DNA of 64,000 nt from Pyropia yezoensis (taxonomy: Eukaryota; Rhodophyta; Bangiophyceae; Bangiales; Bangiaceae). Each line of letters begins with the position of its first letter. The first letter of the stretch is position 1. Below, piece by piece: positions 46,550-57,655 of this stretch. The translations under genes and the position numbers were made by a program. The stretch lies in NCBI GenBank assembly GCA_009829735.1, contig CM020619.1, positions 25,197,554 through 25,261,553 of the forward strand, read 5' to 3'. Below the pieces are notes generated by a model. That model was not told where the DNA came from and ran no database searches. It was given only the letters and a program-made list of their open reading frames with translations.

Positions 46550-49200
46550 GGTTGTAACAAAGCGTATACAGCGGTTCTCGGCACAAGAAGACGCGAGATG
46601 CCTCTTCTCATGTCAGAAACTCTAAATACAATATGGAGACGCCGCAAACATGTCTCTCTTGTCAGCTTTTGCGACTGCCATGCTTTCCCCAAACATCGTT
46701 GAGATCTTTCCAGGAGAGGGTCTAGGCTGACTATGTTTTTCGTGGCAAGATTCATGTTTTTCCCGCTGTTCATTCGCGCGGTGAAAATTGTGTGTAGCAA
46801 TTGAACAGTTTGGCTGTACCCCGAGTTATGTCTCATGAGACACAAATCGGGGGAGCTGCAATCGCAGGAACACTTCTTGTTTAGTGCTGGCTATGTTTGT
46901 CGCTTTCTGAAAACTGTACCTGGTCCCTTCTGGTGGTAGAGGGGGCAACACTGCTAGATTCAGGTTCCCAATTCAGAACAACCTGGAATTGGTAATACAC
47001 CCCAACTGTGAAGATAAGATGGAGGTTTGATTGCTTTCTGAGGGTTTTCGGAGCGCTCAGAATCAAAATGAGCTTTTTAGTTCAATTCTCAGTCCGGTTG
47101 CAGTCGAGTTCGGGAACAGTTGCAGACGGGATGCGGTCAGAGGAGTGGCCTTAGTCTGAAGGCCTATAATACTATTACATCTCTCAGCGACGAGCGACTT
47201 GGACGCGCTCTAGCTTCGTCTTGGAGTGCCCGTTGGACTTGGTCCTTCCCTCACTTCGTGTCTCACGTCACAAGCTTTTGAGTCCCCTATAGCTCGCGCC
47301 CTGTAATCTGTATGAACGCACGAGTTGGACGCGTGTTTAAAACGGAAGGATGCTATTTTGTACTTAATTCTCTGTTGTTTCTCACACAGAGGTAGGTACA
47401 ACCTCCATGAGGCTACTGCGGAGTGCGGTCCTGTATTCTCATTTACGTGTATATCAGGGCTGCGCAAGGGTACCGGATTGGGCCAAGTGTACTGTATGGG
47501 ACAGGACAAGTGGGTCAGAGTATCTCGCTGACCGTGGTCTGTGGTTCGGTCAAGTGTATTCGGCTGTGAGGCAGTTCCGAATGTACGTTTCAAGGGTAAA
47601 CGCACGTGCCCCTCATTGGCATTGGTATTAGCAGATGGCAATGGGCAATTGTATCAATACCCTTCAGTAGACACGCAGTCGCTGACGTTCGGCTGCTTTG
47701 TGACGCTCTTTTTGCACCCATAACGTGGTCTCTGATGGCTAAGTGACGAGCGGGTGGCATTTCGTCGCCTGCATGGCGACGCTGCCTGGGAGTGGTGCAG
47801 CCTGCTGGGCAGGCGCTCGTGGCTCACAGGGACCCCCCGCCACGACCCGTGTCCAGCGGCCGCTGGGTCGCCACGGGGCTGCCTGGCGGTCTCGTCATCT
47901 GTCGCGGCCGTGCCGGTCAGCTGGGCCTCAATGGCCTTCGACCGCAGGGCACGTTATAACTGCCAGTTTTCAAACAGCCGGGGCTACCGGCTCCAGACCT
48001 TGGGATACCCTTACAGTCCGGAGCGAGGCGTGTCACATAAGCACATGAACAAGCAATGCACTTGCAAGTGTAAGTATATGAAGAGGTCCTGATTTCGCCA
48101 AGTGTAGCGCTGATACACTTGATATCATACACTTGTGGTACCTCTGGGCCGAAACCCTTGCACAGCCCTGGTGTATAAACATATATGTCGCTGACGACAA
48201 TAGATTGCTCTCTTTTGGTGGCTCTGAACAATTCTTGAATCAGATATTCATCGTGACCATCAGAACGAGACATGTCCTATGCAATTGGAATCGATCCCGT
48301 CCCTCCTTAGGCGACGGATACATGCTTCCGAGAAAAAAACTCAACTTTGCGATGACTTTGGAGGTCGCACTCAGGGCCCGTGCAGACCGATTCTGGGGCG
48401 TCTTGAGAGTAGCACAATATTCAGTGCCCACTACCTCGGTTCGACCGACCTCAAACGGGGATTCCACCGTCAACCGCCACATATGTGTGTAAAGTAGAGT
48501 GGACGTTCTCCCTGTTGAGGGGTCCGTACCACTAGTTTTGCAGGATGCTTGGGCCGTTCAAGTCTCGTCGTCTTTTCCGAACGTGCTTGTAATCATAGCG
48601 GCACGTTTAATCATCACTCACGCTCCAATGCAACAATGTTTGGTGAAATTCCCATCTCGCGGAGGGCTTCCTCTGAAAAAGCGCTGAGACAACTCCGCAA
48701 CAGCGCCAGAACTTCTTAGATGTTGCTGATCCTTCATTTTCGTGCTGGGGAACTGGGACTGGAAGTGGATGGGGGTCTTTCGACCGATCAGAGATATGCA
48801 ACCGCAAGCTCGACCCACCTGGGACAACCCTAAGAGCTGATATGCTCTCAGAGCCGGCAATTGCAGATCGCAACTCCCTCGGAAACAAGGAAAAAGACAG
48901 CCGGCAAGAACGGCCGGGTGCTGGAATCGGTCTGATGCGGCCGTGTCGCAACTGCATAGCCTGTTATGGGACCAGCATTCGAACAATCAAGCCTCAGCGG
49001 TCCATGGTCGTTCCCGGCCAGAAATCCAAGCGTCCCATTGACTGGATCTCTGGAATACAGTGGAACTCAAAGGGTGTAGATCTTTGAGTGTGCGTGTAGT
49101 GAGAACTGTCCCAGTCCTTGTCCCCCAGTACGAAATTCGGGGCAAGCAATAAAAACTAGAACTTCCGCCCTCGGCTCCGTCGCAGGCCTCGAAGGCGTCC
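46550..49200. other. Unmatched stretch inside copy 2, no gene seen
   Basis: Begins after a partial third copy of the 33,280/45,525 block at about 46,335-46,550 and ends where the match to 34,140 resumes. The frames present (for example 47,743-48,048) overlap on several phases and strands and have no motifs. Confidence 0.4.
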
Positions 49201-49486
49201 TCTGACGGAGAAAGACGCTGTGTCTAGCTGTGTTTCCCACGTAATAAAACCTTTCGGTACCTCACGACTTTGACAGGACACGGCTAGATAACACAGGCAT
49301 TGCACAAAGCAAAGCATGACACCAATCGAAAAAGCATCTCCGAGCCTTCCGAGCTGGAAACACAAAAAAGTGAATAACGATATTGTCGACGATCAGGGAC
49401 GCTCTCAATAACAAGCCAGCAGCTCTAAGGACCAAATTTTAATACAAGTGCAAGAGCTGGGCTGTGATTTGCCGTGGTGCGCACGT

Positions 49487-49530
49487 GAGTCACCGTGATA
49501 AATTCTGAAAATCTGTGATAAAATCTGACC
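49487..49530 (+). repeat. Left terminal inverted repeat of the transposon
   Basis: 44 bases, matching the reverse complement of 51,304-51,347 at 43 positions. Confidence 0.92.
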
Positions 49531-49584
49531 TGTCTCCAGCCCAAACAGTCGTATCTCCGAGGTACACGAGTGACTATCTTCGCT

Positions 49585-51240
49585 ATGGAGGCGCCAAAGA
49601 CGACCGCCAAAGCAGTCCCGCTCATCATGGAGCGCGTCCGTGCCGGGGAGCTGCTCAAGGATGCTTTGTTGGCCGTTCACGGGTCCACGGGCTTCACTGT
49701 GGGGGCGCTGAGGACGGCCTACTACGCTGCCCGGGGGGGGGAGGGGGTGCACCATGGCAACAACATCCTGTCGGCGGCGGAGGACCTGGCGCTGCTGTAC
49801 GCGGCGCAGGCCTTCAGCCACACCAACTTCCCCCTCACCCGGCCGCAACTGGCCTCCCTCGTGCGGGACCTGTGGGGCAAGAAGGTCGGCGAGACGTGGG
49901 CACGGTCTTGGGTCAAGCGTCACCGGGAGCACCTCTCCTCCCGCTCGGCCAAGGCCCTCGCCGACAAGCGCAACTCGACCTCAGTGTTTGAGGAGGTCGT
50001 CGACTGGGCTGACCAGGTGGAGAATTTCTTGAAAGACCACCGCCTCCCCCCCTCTGCCATCCTCAACTACGATGAGTGCCGCCTCGTCGGGGGGCGCGAC
50101 CGGCTGGCCATGCAACGCATCCAAGCTACCGACAGAGTGCGCCCGAACGCTGCCAGCACGCGGGGGGCCACTGTGGCCTCCAAGTTGACCTTTGTGGCCG
50201 CATATGGGGCTCCCTTCCTGTCCGTGTGTATCTTCCGCGCGCGCTTTGGGGACAATGATGCGGCAGCCACGCGTTTCACCCTGTCACGCGTGCAGCAGCG
50301 GAAGAGGGGCACCTGGCTGCGGCTGTATGGGTGCACAGAGTCGGGCTTTGCCGACGCGGCCACGTTTGCGGTCGTGATGGAGGCCTTTTGCGACGAATGG
50401 CGCCCGCGCAACCCTAACCAGGAGTGTATGCTCATTGGGGACCAGCTCGGAGCGCACCGGCAGGTCGAGGTGGTACGCGCGGCTCTCAAGAGCAACGTGT
50501 TGTGTTGGTGGTTGGTCGCCAATACCTCCCACTGGCTGCAGGTGCTGGATGACAAGTGCTTTGCCAGGATCAAGAAGGTCGTCCCTGTCCTGTCCGACGA
50601 CAAGATCATCCAGGCGCTCATGAAGAACCAGCCGACCCGTGACAGTCTCCTGGAGGCGGCATACGAGGCGGAGCGCTTGGCCCTCACCCGGGAGACCATC
50701 CAGGCGGCGTTCAAGTCGGTCGGCCTCTACCCGTGGGACCGCAAGCGAGTCATCGAGCTGGCGCGCGTCATCCTTGGGATTGGGCTTCCCTCTGACGGCG
50801 TGGCTGACGAATCACGCGCGGCTGCGGCTGTGGTCATCCGTCAGGCATATGACCAACGCGCGGCCGACCAGAAAAAGGTGGTATCGGGCGTGGCAGTGGT
50901 CAAAAAGGCCGAGGTGTATAGCGGCAAGGACCTCATCGCCCAGCACGAGGCGCGGGTGGCCGCGGACGCCAAGGCGGTGGCCGACAAGGCGGCCGCCGCG
51001 GCTGAGAAGGAGGCGGACAAGGCTGCCAAGCATGCCCTGCGCGCGGAGGAGGACGAGCAGAAGCTGCTGCTGGTCTGCCGCGCCTGCAACCAACGGGTAC
51101 ATCGGGGTGGCAAGGATTGGTACGTGTGCGCCTGCGCGGCATTCCGTGTTTGCTCCCAGTGCTTGAAAATCAGTGAGGGCAAGGCGCTGGTGAGTGCGCA
51201 TAATGTGGTCTGTCCAGATGTTCCTAAGCACACGGAGTAG
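49585..51240 (+). CDS. Pogo/CENP-B-like DDD transposase
   Basis: Cuts and rejoins the element's ends; nuclear DNA-binding enzyme. 551 aa from the ATG at 49,585, one exon. The N-terminal half holds helix-turn-helix segments ending in the CENP-B-like block WVKRHREHLSSRSAKAL. The DDE_1-type catalytic core has Asp163 (ILNYDECR), Asp286 (LIGDQLGAHR) and Asp322 (HWLQVLDDKCF), giving a DD35D-like spacing. After an Ala/Lys/Glu-rich probable coiled coil, the C-terminus has CRAC, CAC and CSQC pairs, a likely zinc-binding module. It sits centrally between the inverted repeats. No frameshift or stop is seen and all three acidic residues are present, so it is potentially active. The family call is firm at the superfamily level; the subfamily is inferred. 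Confidence 0.9.
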   Translation: MEAPKTTAKAVPLIMERVRAGELLKDALLAVHGSTGFTVGALRTAYYAARGGEGVHHGNNILSAAEDLALLYAAQAFSHTNFPLTRPQLASLVRDLWGKKVGETWARSWVKRHREHLSSRSAKALADKRNSTSVFEEVVDWADQVENFLKDHRLPPSAILNYDECRLVGGRDRLAMQRIQATDRVRPNAASTRGATVASKLTFVAAYGAPFLSVCIFRARFGDNDAAATRFTLSRVQQRKRGTWLRLYGCTESGFADAATFAVVMEAFCDEWRPRNPNQECMLIGDQLGAHRQVEVVRAALKSNVLCWWLVANTSHWLQVLDDKCFARIKKVVPVLSDDKIIQALMKNQPTRDSLLEAAYEAERLALTRETIQAAFKSVGLYPWDRKRVIELARVILGIGLPSDGVADESRAAAAVVIRQAYDQRAADQKKVVSGVAVVKKAEVYSGKDLIAQHEARVAADAKAVADKAAAAAEKEADKAAKHALRAEEDEQKLLLVCRACNQRVHRGGKDWYVCACAAFRVCSQCLKISEGKALVSAHNVVCPDVPKHTE

Positions 51241-51303
51241 ACGAGATAAGATTTTTTTTGTTCTTGTATCTGCTCCTTATTCTCTCTCTGTCGCCGACGG
51301 TCC

Positions 51304-51347
51304 GGTCAGATTTGATCACAGATTTTCAGAATTTATCACGGTGACTC
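51304..51347 (-). repeat. Right terminal inverted repeat of the transposon
   Basis: 44 bases in inverted orientation to 49,487-49,530, with one mismatch. Confidence 0.92.
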
Positions 51348-52805
51348 CGTGGCCCTGTCCGCGAGTGGGCGCGGCAGACATTTGGAGAGCACTGTGATAG
51401 TGCGCCTGTCGAACGACCGCGCTTTCGTCCTCCAGTGAAGGCATCTCGTTCGTGAAGCTCAGGGGACGCTGAGGAGTCTCCATGAAGAACCTGAAGTTCG
51501 GTTCGGTTGAATCTGAAAATATCAAGTTTCTGATGCGACACTTTTCGTATTGCTGCTTCCTCATTAATGTCCCAATGGCTAGAAACGGAGACATGGCTAA
51601 CATCTGTACAGGTCGGGCACCGCATTGGCTGGGCAGTGCTGTCAGGTTTTCGAAAACCCAATCATGTGGTCGTATGTCGGGCAAGAAAGGGCCGCAACTG
51701 CTTATTATTACTTTTTCTCAGAAGATTGATGTTACTCTCAGGAGCACTCTGCTGGGGGAAATAGGAAGAGCCAATTGCTTCCTTGGAAACGTTGAGAAGA
51801 CCAGAGGCGATTGCTGCCTGAGGCAGCACACCGGCTCGGGAATCCGTTCTATCGGGGCATTTGACTGGCCGTGAGCTCGTCACAGAGAGTCAGTCTCGGT
51901 CCCCCGGGACGGAACTCAGAAGTCATCAGTACCGTTTCGCAATCACACGGGAACCAGTCGCCTGATGTTCATGACGAAGAGAATATGAATTGTACGTCAA
52001 TCAAGAAATATGGAAGTCCCAGCTCCTAACTCACAGTGGCAGAAGACTCGCGACTGCGCTGCCCCCGCCGCATCGAAACAGCGCTGCATAGCCTGATCGG
52101 GTAAGGTGTTGCCCCCCGTCTCCTGCACAGGCCGAACGCGACCAAGACCCTGCAGCCCTATATCAATATTCGTGCTCGTTGGCGGCGGACTCTTAGCGCC
52201 TGAGCCCACTCGCCCCACGTTTCATGGTGTGCGATGTACATTCAATCATAGATGGAAAACTGTGTTTTTAAACATCACAATATCAGGTTGATTAATCTAT
52301 AGATTAATCGATTGAATATCGATTGATTAGTCTATGAGGTTTTTAGCTGGGCTTTGCCTGACCTCGCTGACGTGACGCCGTGAAGCGCGCCCCTCACGTC
52401 GTCGCCGGGACATTGCGCGAAACACCTGCTCGCTCGTCGCACTCTCATTCTTGACATGGTTGCCGCCCTGGACGGTGTTGAAGGCGGCGATGGGTCAGCT
52501 GCGACCCTCGGCGTGGCAGCAAAGGCTTCAGAGCCAGCGGCCGTAGCAGTCTCGGCAGCAGGGTTCTTCGTCGCCGCTCCGACCCCCCACAGTGACTTGC
52601 GCGAGCTTGCAATTGAGCGGGAGAGTCGGCGTCCAGGGCCGAGGCGAAGAAGTCTGCGGCGTCAGCACGGGCGGCACAAGTGGCAGCGTTCGCGTGAGCG
52701 ACGGACTGCCGCGCCGCACCAGTCCTGCAGGGGCAGCTCCGTGAAATGGCGGGAGTAAGAAGTTAAATAAGAGAAGGACGAGGGGCGATGGGGAGAAGGG
52801 CGGTG

Positions 52806-54780
52806 CAGAGGGTCTAAAACCCTGTACTTTACAGACTCTGAATCGGGCTACACGTAGCTGTTTTTCCTTTGTTCAGATCGCTTTCTAATAATCCCCAGGC
52901 GCCAAGATCGGGGCGGGATCTTCGGTAGAGCACTTTTTCTTCCCCGAACTGCACCGAATGTGGCTGCTGCAGGACAGTTCCTGTGGCCTTGCACAACGAA
53001 ATATGCGTCTCAACAGCATTCATGCGCCTAGGAACAAATACCCGTGCCAACGCCGGACTAGAGTCTGTCTTGGGGTTGTCTTCGAAACAGGTGCTTGCTT
53101 GTCGTCTGTTTTGTGATGGTCATTCTTGCATCCCCTCGAGAGCGCATCGCTAAGACGATGGGGAACGGAGTGCGGCGCGTTGCGATGATAGTCTCTGCAC
53201 ACTCCGCGTACCACTGCGCGCGCGCATGTCCAACAGCTTGGCACCCAAAATGCGCATGTTGGTGTTGGAACGAGCACGGGCAGTGTTGACGGCCGAAGTC
53301 GAAGTGTTCGGAACTGAAGCTTCGCGGAGCCCAGCGGAAGTTGTTTGACTCACACGTCTTGTGTTTCATAAAAAAAAAAAAGCAAAACGCCGTTGAGACT
53401 TTATTTTTCCCTGGGGATATCTCCGATAGCTACACGTTTTACATGAGGAGGACGTCCATTTCGAGCTCGTCGTCATGGTCAAGAAGAAGCGAGAGACATC
53501 TGTATCCCCAGCTGGTAGGCTCACGTGAGCACGTTCTCTGCAACGAAATAGGCCTTCACGGTCCTCAGCGAAGTGGATCTGTCACCCGGTACCCACATTT
53601 CCGTGCATCAGGCCCAAATCGGACGTGTCCCGTGTTGCAAGAGCGCCCTGGGGCCCCGCAAGAGCCGGTTTCCGTTCAAGAGAGGAGTCGCGGGAAGGCT
53701 ACGAGCTGGGGGTGTGTCGGTCAAGTTTCGTTTCTCGACCATTACCGTAAGAACGACGAGGCCGTTCTCCTCATATAAAAAGTGGACCTTACGAGAACAT
53801 CCTCATGGTGATAGGGTTTTTCAAACGCGGATATACATATTCTTTGTTTCAAGAAAGGTGTCGTGCAGCACATCTCGACCCGCATGTTCCTCGTCGGTCC
53901 GATTCGCTTTCGACACACGTGATGGGCGCGGCGTTGTTGCAGTCCCGCCGGGCACAGCAGCCGCACCATTTTTCTCAGTGTCAGCATTTATTTTTGACCT
54001 GAACACATTTTCCGACACAGAAGTTGCACCCAAATGATCTCCCCAACCACCGCAGCGTCCACGTACCATGGACACGGCGGCCAACCGCGGTGGCGCCGCC
54101 GGCAGTCTCGGTCCAGAGGCCGAGCAGGCCCACACGCGCCGCAGCCCCACATAGTTGTTGCACAGAGGAGAACCGCGGTCCCCGAATGTTGAGCACCGTC
54201 TGACAGATTTTTTGTTTCGCCGTGCACCACTGCCAGACGACTGGGCAGAGCGATGTTCAAGACGACGTCGGCAACTGCAACTTCTGCACGGAAAAATACG
54301 GTCGCGTCACTTTGGCGTCGCACGGTTTTCACAACAAGAGTTTGTACTTTTGCGATGCTGCACGTTGCCGGCAACGGGAACCGCCGCGATTTCGACCACT
54401 AGTCCGGTCGGCCTCACCAGTGCAGCACCGCTTATTGCCTGTCAACGATTTCTTGGTTTTTTGGGAAATTCTCGAGCAAAAACCTGCACAGAACCCGCAT
54501 CGACCCCCCCTCAAGGCATCATAGACGTCGCGTTTCCCTCCTTTTCTTGCATTCTACCTATCACATCTCGGGCGACTGGTGGTCGCCACCTCCCTTGGTA
54601 TGACCGGAAGCATGCGGGGCAGGAGAGCACTCTCAAGGAGCGCAAAGAAGCGACCGATCATCGCTACGCTTGGAAACAATGTTTACAAAAACGCGTTTAA
54701 AATCCGCGCAAGCCCTCGCACAGGTGAAGCAAAACCCTGCGCGACGACAGCTGTCGAGGGTCTGCACGGAGAAATCTTTC
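52806..54780. other. No supportable gene between the repeat and the retroelement
   Basis: The match to the large repeat ends near 52,805. Open frames such as 54,155-54,700 lack motifs. There is no gag, protease or long terminal repeat recognisable upstream of the pol remnant. Confidence 0.45.
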
Positions 54781-54816
54781 AGCCTTGGTAGACATCTACG
54801 GCGAGAATTCTGAACA

Positions 54817-55752
54817 ATGGAACACCTAGAGCACCTTCGAGAGGTCCTGACTCTCCTTTCCAAGGCTGGAGTTACCCTGAAGGCCGAGAAGTGCCACCTG
54901 TTTGAGACGAAAGTGGAGTACCTGGGGCACGTGCTGATTCCGGGGGAGCTCCGGGTCAACGAGAAGAATATTAAGGCTCTCCGGCATGCCCGGCAACCTA
55001 AGACTCTGACGGAGCTCAAGAGCTTCCTGAGTATGTGCAACGTCTACCGCCGGTTCGTACGAGACTATGCCCTGATTGCCCGGCCATTGACCAAGCTCAC
55101 CAGCAAGAAGCTCCCCGCAAAACTCCCGGTGTTCGACGAGAAGCAGACCGCTGCCTTCGAGGAGCTGAAGAAGCGTCTGACCACGACTCCAGTACTAGCG
55201 TTACCCAAGCGGGAAGGCCAGTTTGTCCTAGAGACTGATGCCTGTGGCGTCCAGGTGGGGTGCTCTCTACTCCAGCAGCAACCCGATGGGCACTTCCTCC
55301 CGATAGGCTACTACAGTCGCTTCCTGACTCCAGCCGAGAAGAACTATTCCACAACGGAGCGCGAATGCTTGGCGGTCGTCTGGGCTTGCTTCCTGTTACG
55401 CCCCTATCTTGAAGGACAAGAGTTCCTCATCCGGACGGACCACGCCAGCCTAAGGTGGCTTCTATGCATGGACAGCAGCCAAGGAAGAGTCGCCCGGTGG
55501 CGCCTACGCCTCTCGGAATTCAAGTACAAGGTGTGCACCAGAGCAGGGAGGGAGCACCACTGCGCCGACACCATGTCCCGGTTGGAGACTCCTGCAGCCG
55601 ACACCGGCCCTATCCCGGAGGAAACACCTTGTTTCATCCTCCCAAATGTCGGACGTGGCTGGCATGCTCCTCTGTATGAGACACCTGAAGATCATCAACC
55701 GGTAACCATTCACCGGATGCTGGAGGCTCAACTGACGGATCCTCAGTGCTGA
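54817..55752 (+). pseudogene. Reverse transcriptase C-terminal part and RNase H
   Basis: Begins inside reverse transcriptase just after the catalytic palm. The thumb block CHLFETKVEYLGHVL leads to the tether KSFLSMCNVYRRFVRDYA. RNase H has its acidic residues in LETDACG, TTERECLAV and RTDHASL. Upstream in another frame is a short palm remnant, VDIYGENSEQ (about 54,790-54,817), showing a small frameshift here. The frame ends in sequence belonging to the insertion at 55,747. Without the earlier palm it cannot make active reverse transcriptase. Confidence 0.88.
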
Positions 55753-56227
55753 TAGCTTCTGTGGCAAAAACCACTTACACACACGGCACCCAAGTTGGGG
55801 CGGTGTACAAGGGCTGCCTCCCGTGTCGGGGGAACCGGAAGAAGTGCAAGTCGCACACACTCTGTCCCTGTTGTGGGGCAAACCCCCCCACTGACAAACA
55901 AGAGGATGGTGTGTGGTCCAACAGTTTCTTCGTCGGGACGGGGAAGCAGGGCCAAGCCCCGCTGTCCCTCCCCTTATCCCCCCAGGGTCCACTCAGAATC
56001 TCGCCACTCAGAATCTCCTACCCCAGCACCTGCCCACCGGGCCACACGAAAATTCAAGACGATAAATGCAGAAAACCCTCAAATGCAAGTTGGATTTACT
56101 ACTAAGCTAACTGTCCCAAACTTAGGGAATATGGACCCAAATGCAGGGGGAGGAACGGATCAGGCTAGTGGCCTGCCGCCCCTTGCATGGCACGTGTTGC
56201 CCCCCTACCTGGGGGTCAATACTGCCA
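55747..56227 (+). mobile_element. 481-bp insertion splitting pol between RNase H and integrase
   Basis: The pol sequence reads continuously if this segment is removed: ...LTDPQ on the left and LRHQMD on the right, with CAG present at both junctions (55,744-55,746 and 56,228-56,230). The insert starts TGCTGATAG and ends TACTGCCA. It has no clear inverted repeats. One frame encodes a Cys-rich patch (GCLPCRGNRKKCKSHTLCP). It may be a small non-autonomous element or solo terminal repeat; the 3-base duplication is suggestive only. Confidence 0.6.
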
Positions 56228-57655
56228 CAGCTTCGCCACCAAATGGACCTGAACCGGAATAGTCGCTTCTCCGAGTCTACAGATGGACTCCTGATACGGG
56301 TATCACCCGTCGATGGGGCAACTCAAGTCTACGTACCCCGGAGTCTACGAGCTGACATCCCCTGCTTGGAGCACTCGTCTCTCCAGGCCGGACATTTTGG
56401 CATTAACCGGATGTATGCCTCGATGCGACGACACTACTACTGGGAAACCATGGCAAGTGACGTCCACAAGCATCTAGAGGCTTGTGTCTCCTGTGCAAGG
56501 AACCAGTTGTCCCGGAGGAAGAAGAATTATAAGCTACGCCTGTTCCCTGCGGCGGAGCCCTTTGCAAGCTTAAGCATGGACACCCTGGGGCCCCGACCTG
56601 AGACATCCAGTGGCAACATATACCTGCTCATCATTTGTGACCGGTTCTCCAAGTTCACTCGAGCGATCCCGCTGAGGACCATCACGGCCCTGGACGTCAC
56701 GTCAGCCTTCCGCGAGTACTGGATAGCTGCCTATGGCCCTCCAGACTCCGTCGTAACCGACAACGGTCCCCAGTTTGCATCCCTGTTCTTCCAAGGAGTC
56801 TGTGACCTGATGGGCATCAAGAACTTGTTCACCACGACGTTTCACCGACAAACGACCGGCCAGGTGGAACGATTCAACTGGACCCTGGTGGACATGCTAC
56901 GGCACTACGTTGAGGAGCATCAAGACGACTGGGACGAGCTCCTGGCTGTCCTCACGCTAGCCTACAACTCTCGAGTTCACCGGACAACGGGAGTCGCTCC
57001 ACTCGACTTTGTCACCCCAAGGCGGCTGACCAACTTCTCCCTGGAAAGAATACCAGACGGTCTCCAGCCTGCCCTGCAGTCAGGTCCCAAGGCAAAGGAT
57101 GAGTTCCTGGAATAACTGAAGCTCCTGCTCCCAAGAGTCAAGGAGTCAATCTCGAAGACCCAGGAGCAATACAAGCGGGACTATGACAAGGGTGCTCGGG
57201 AGAAGAACAAGGAACTGGGTGGTGGCGACTGGGTTCTTGTGGACAATCATAGCAAGACCCGGGGGAAGCTGGACTCCAAGACGGATAAGCCCTATGTGAT
57301 CCTGAGTACGGACGGCTGGACATTCCTTCTAGACGTGGATGGCTTCCCGTACCGGGTGAGCAGCGACCATGTCACCCGAGCTCCACCGCCAAGCAAACGG
57401 GATCTGACCCGGCGTAAGCGGGCCGCAGTACCCTGGTTATCCCAAGAAGAAGGCCGAGAATATGTCTACGTCAATTTCGTTGACTATGCCTGGAGAGACG
57501 GGCACTTGTACCTGCGAGTTCGCTGGTTCGGTTTCAACCCGGCTGATGATACCTGGGAACCCTCCGACCGGTTGCCTATTGCGGACGCTGCGCCGCGGGA
57601 GCGTCCTCCAGCGCCGCCTCCGCAGCACGACGGGACCCAGAGGAAGGCGGGATAA
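56228..57655 (+). pseudogene. Retroviral-type integrase with C-terminal chromodomain, one nonsense codon
   Basis: The zinc-binding HHCC domain reads HSSLQAGHFGINRM to CVSCARN. The catalytic core has its D, D and E in SMDTLGP, VTDNGPQF and GQVERFN, followed by DELLAVLTLAYNSRVH. The frame stops at TAA 57,113-57,115 and continues in the same phase with the GDWVLVD-type domain and a chromodomain (VYVNFVDYAWRDGHLYLRV to WFGFNPADDTWEPSDRL), ending at 57,655. The chromodomain would guide integration to marked chromatin. The single nonsense change and the insertion upstream make it a recent pseudogene. Confidence 0.88.

Larger units (their letters stand above)
49487..51347 (+). mobile_element. Complete pogo/CENP-B-like DNA transposon with 44-bp inverted repeats
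   Basis: Inverted repeats at 49,487-49,530 and 51,304-51,347 start GAGTCACCGTGATAAATT and differ at one position in 44. They enclose a single intact transposase. The element interrupts the large repeat: copy 1 has GTGGTGCGC immediately followed by CGTGGCC (34,381-34,396), while here CGT occurs on both sides of the element (49,484-49,486 and 51,348-51,350). This suggests a 3-base target duplication. Intact ends and ORF point to a young, possibly still mobile copy. Confidence 0.9.
36030..52805 (+). repeat. Copy 2 of the large tandem duplication, interrupted
   Basis: Follows copy 1 head to tail after about 170 bases; matched blocks are listed under copy 1. It is longer because of a GC-rich island within about 38,790-45,460, an unmatched stretch at about 46,550-49,150, and a 1,861-bp transposon at 49,487-51,347. 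Without these it would be close to 9-10 kb, near the length of copy 1. Copy 2 contains two related sub-blocks (38,000 and 45,600) matching 31,200 and 33,300 of copy 1 respectively, so the internal duplication predates the tandem one. Confidence 0.7.
54781..57655 (+). mobile_element. Truncated, broken Ty3/gypsy chromovirus pol region
   Basis: Order RT C-terminus, RNase H, integrase, chromodomain is diagnostic of a chromovirus-type LTR retrotransposon. gag, protease and the reverse transcriptase fingers and most of the palm are absent. I find no flanking long terminal repeats. The remaining pol carries a probable frameshift at its 5' edge, a 481-bp insertion (55,747-56,227) and an in-frame TAA (57,113). 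Confidence 0.88.
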
